Shown here piece after piece: positions 21,856 to 21,974 of a DNA stretch of 21,974 bases. Origin of the DNA: a virus. The notes beneath the pieces were generated by a model. That model was not told the DNA's origin and searched no databases. It worked only from the letters and a program-made list of their open reading frames with translations. A program made the translations under genes and the position numbers. Where the stretch lies: the IMG/VR virus record IMGVR_UViG_3300031977_002507, positions 1 through 21,974 of that record. One strand, given 5' to 3'. Numbering within the stretch: the stretch's first letter is position 1; each line of letters begins with the position of its first letter.

Positions 21856-21974
21856 ATGAAAAAGTTTAACATCACCTACATCTGCCCAGTCAACGGTCGC
21901 CAAGTTACGGAACTAGACGTAAACGCTAACCGCCTATTCCACAATGACGGCGAAACATGGTTCAAGTACGACGA
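21856..21974 (+). CDS. Small early protein, cut by the window end
   Basis: Begins MKKFNITYICPVNGRQVTEL after AAAAGG and runs off the right edge with 39 complete codons seen. No family is recognised. A CPVNGR segment may be half of a metal site, but no second cysteine is visible yet. Its promoter and leader mark it as the third member of the early cassette series. Confidence 0.72.
   Translation, partial: MKKFNITYICPVNGRQVTELDVNANRLFHNDGETWFKYD

Overview
This window is part of the genome of a tailed double-stranded DNA phage (Caudoviricetes). The evidence is a complete head and packaging block on the minus strand: small and large terminase subunits, portal, prohead protease with scaffold, a capsid accessory protein and a major capsid protein. 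A repeat-rich tail fibre follows. Coding is dense, stops and starts overlap as TAATG or ATGA, and most genes have clear Shine-Dalgarno sequences. Base composition is moderately AT-rich by eye. The host cannot be named. The plus-strand promoters match the bacterial sigma-70 consensus almost perfectly, and a DUF1289-type protein hints weakly at a proteobacterial host. Protein style suggests an aquatic phage, but this is only an impression.

Layout, read leftward along the minus strand from about 20.14 kb: a 48-aa acidic protein, a sigma-factor-like protein, the likely small terminase, GDP-mannose 4,6-dehydratase, an HNH nuclease, a 90-aa unknown, an ERCC4-fold nuclease, a ClpP-like protease, large terminase, portal, prohead protease with an internal scaffold start, a capsid accessory protein and the major capsid protein. 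A strong intrinsic terminator follows. Next come a 73-aa protein, a 960-aa fibre, and three tandem paralogues of about 700 aa. Each paralogue has a PKD-like DWGDG segment and a long array of BspA/DUF285-type leucine-rich repeats; the third runs off the left edge.

From 20.59 kb rightward genes lie on the plus strand. Three overlapping small Cys-rich genes (DUF1289-like, zinc ribbon, endonuclease VII-like) come first. A terminator-like region follows, then three tiny genes, each behind its own near-identical sigma-70 promoter and leader. These look like early genes read by host RNA polymerase; the third is cut by the right edge.

The two halves appear to use different promoters. All four larger minus-strand gaps (before the 48-aa gene, portal, protease and fibre module) carry TGTGTA followed by an AT-rich run, 20-45 bases before a start codon. 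With the phage sigma-like gene near the head of the block, this suggests a late-promoter system unlike the early one. The 447-base divergent gap can also fold into an elaborate structure. The most notable points are this putative late promoter, the three tandem leucine-rich-repeat adhesins, the nested scaffold start, the repeated early-promoter cassettes, and a nucleotide-sugar gene and ClpP-like protease inside the packaging operon.
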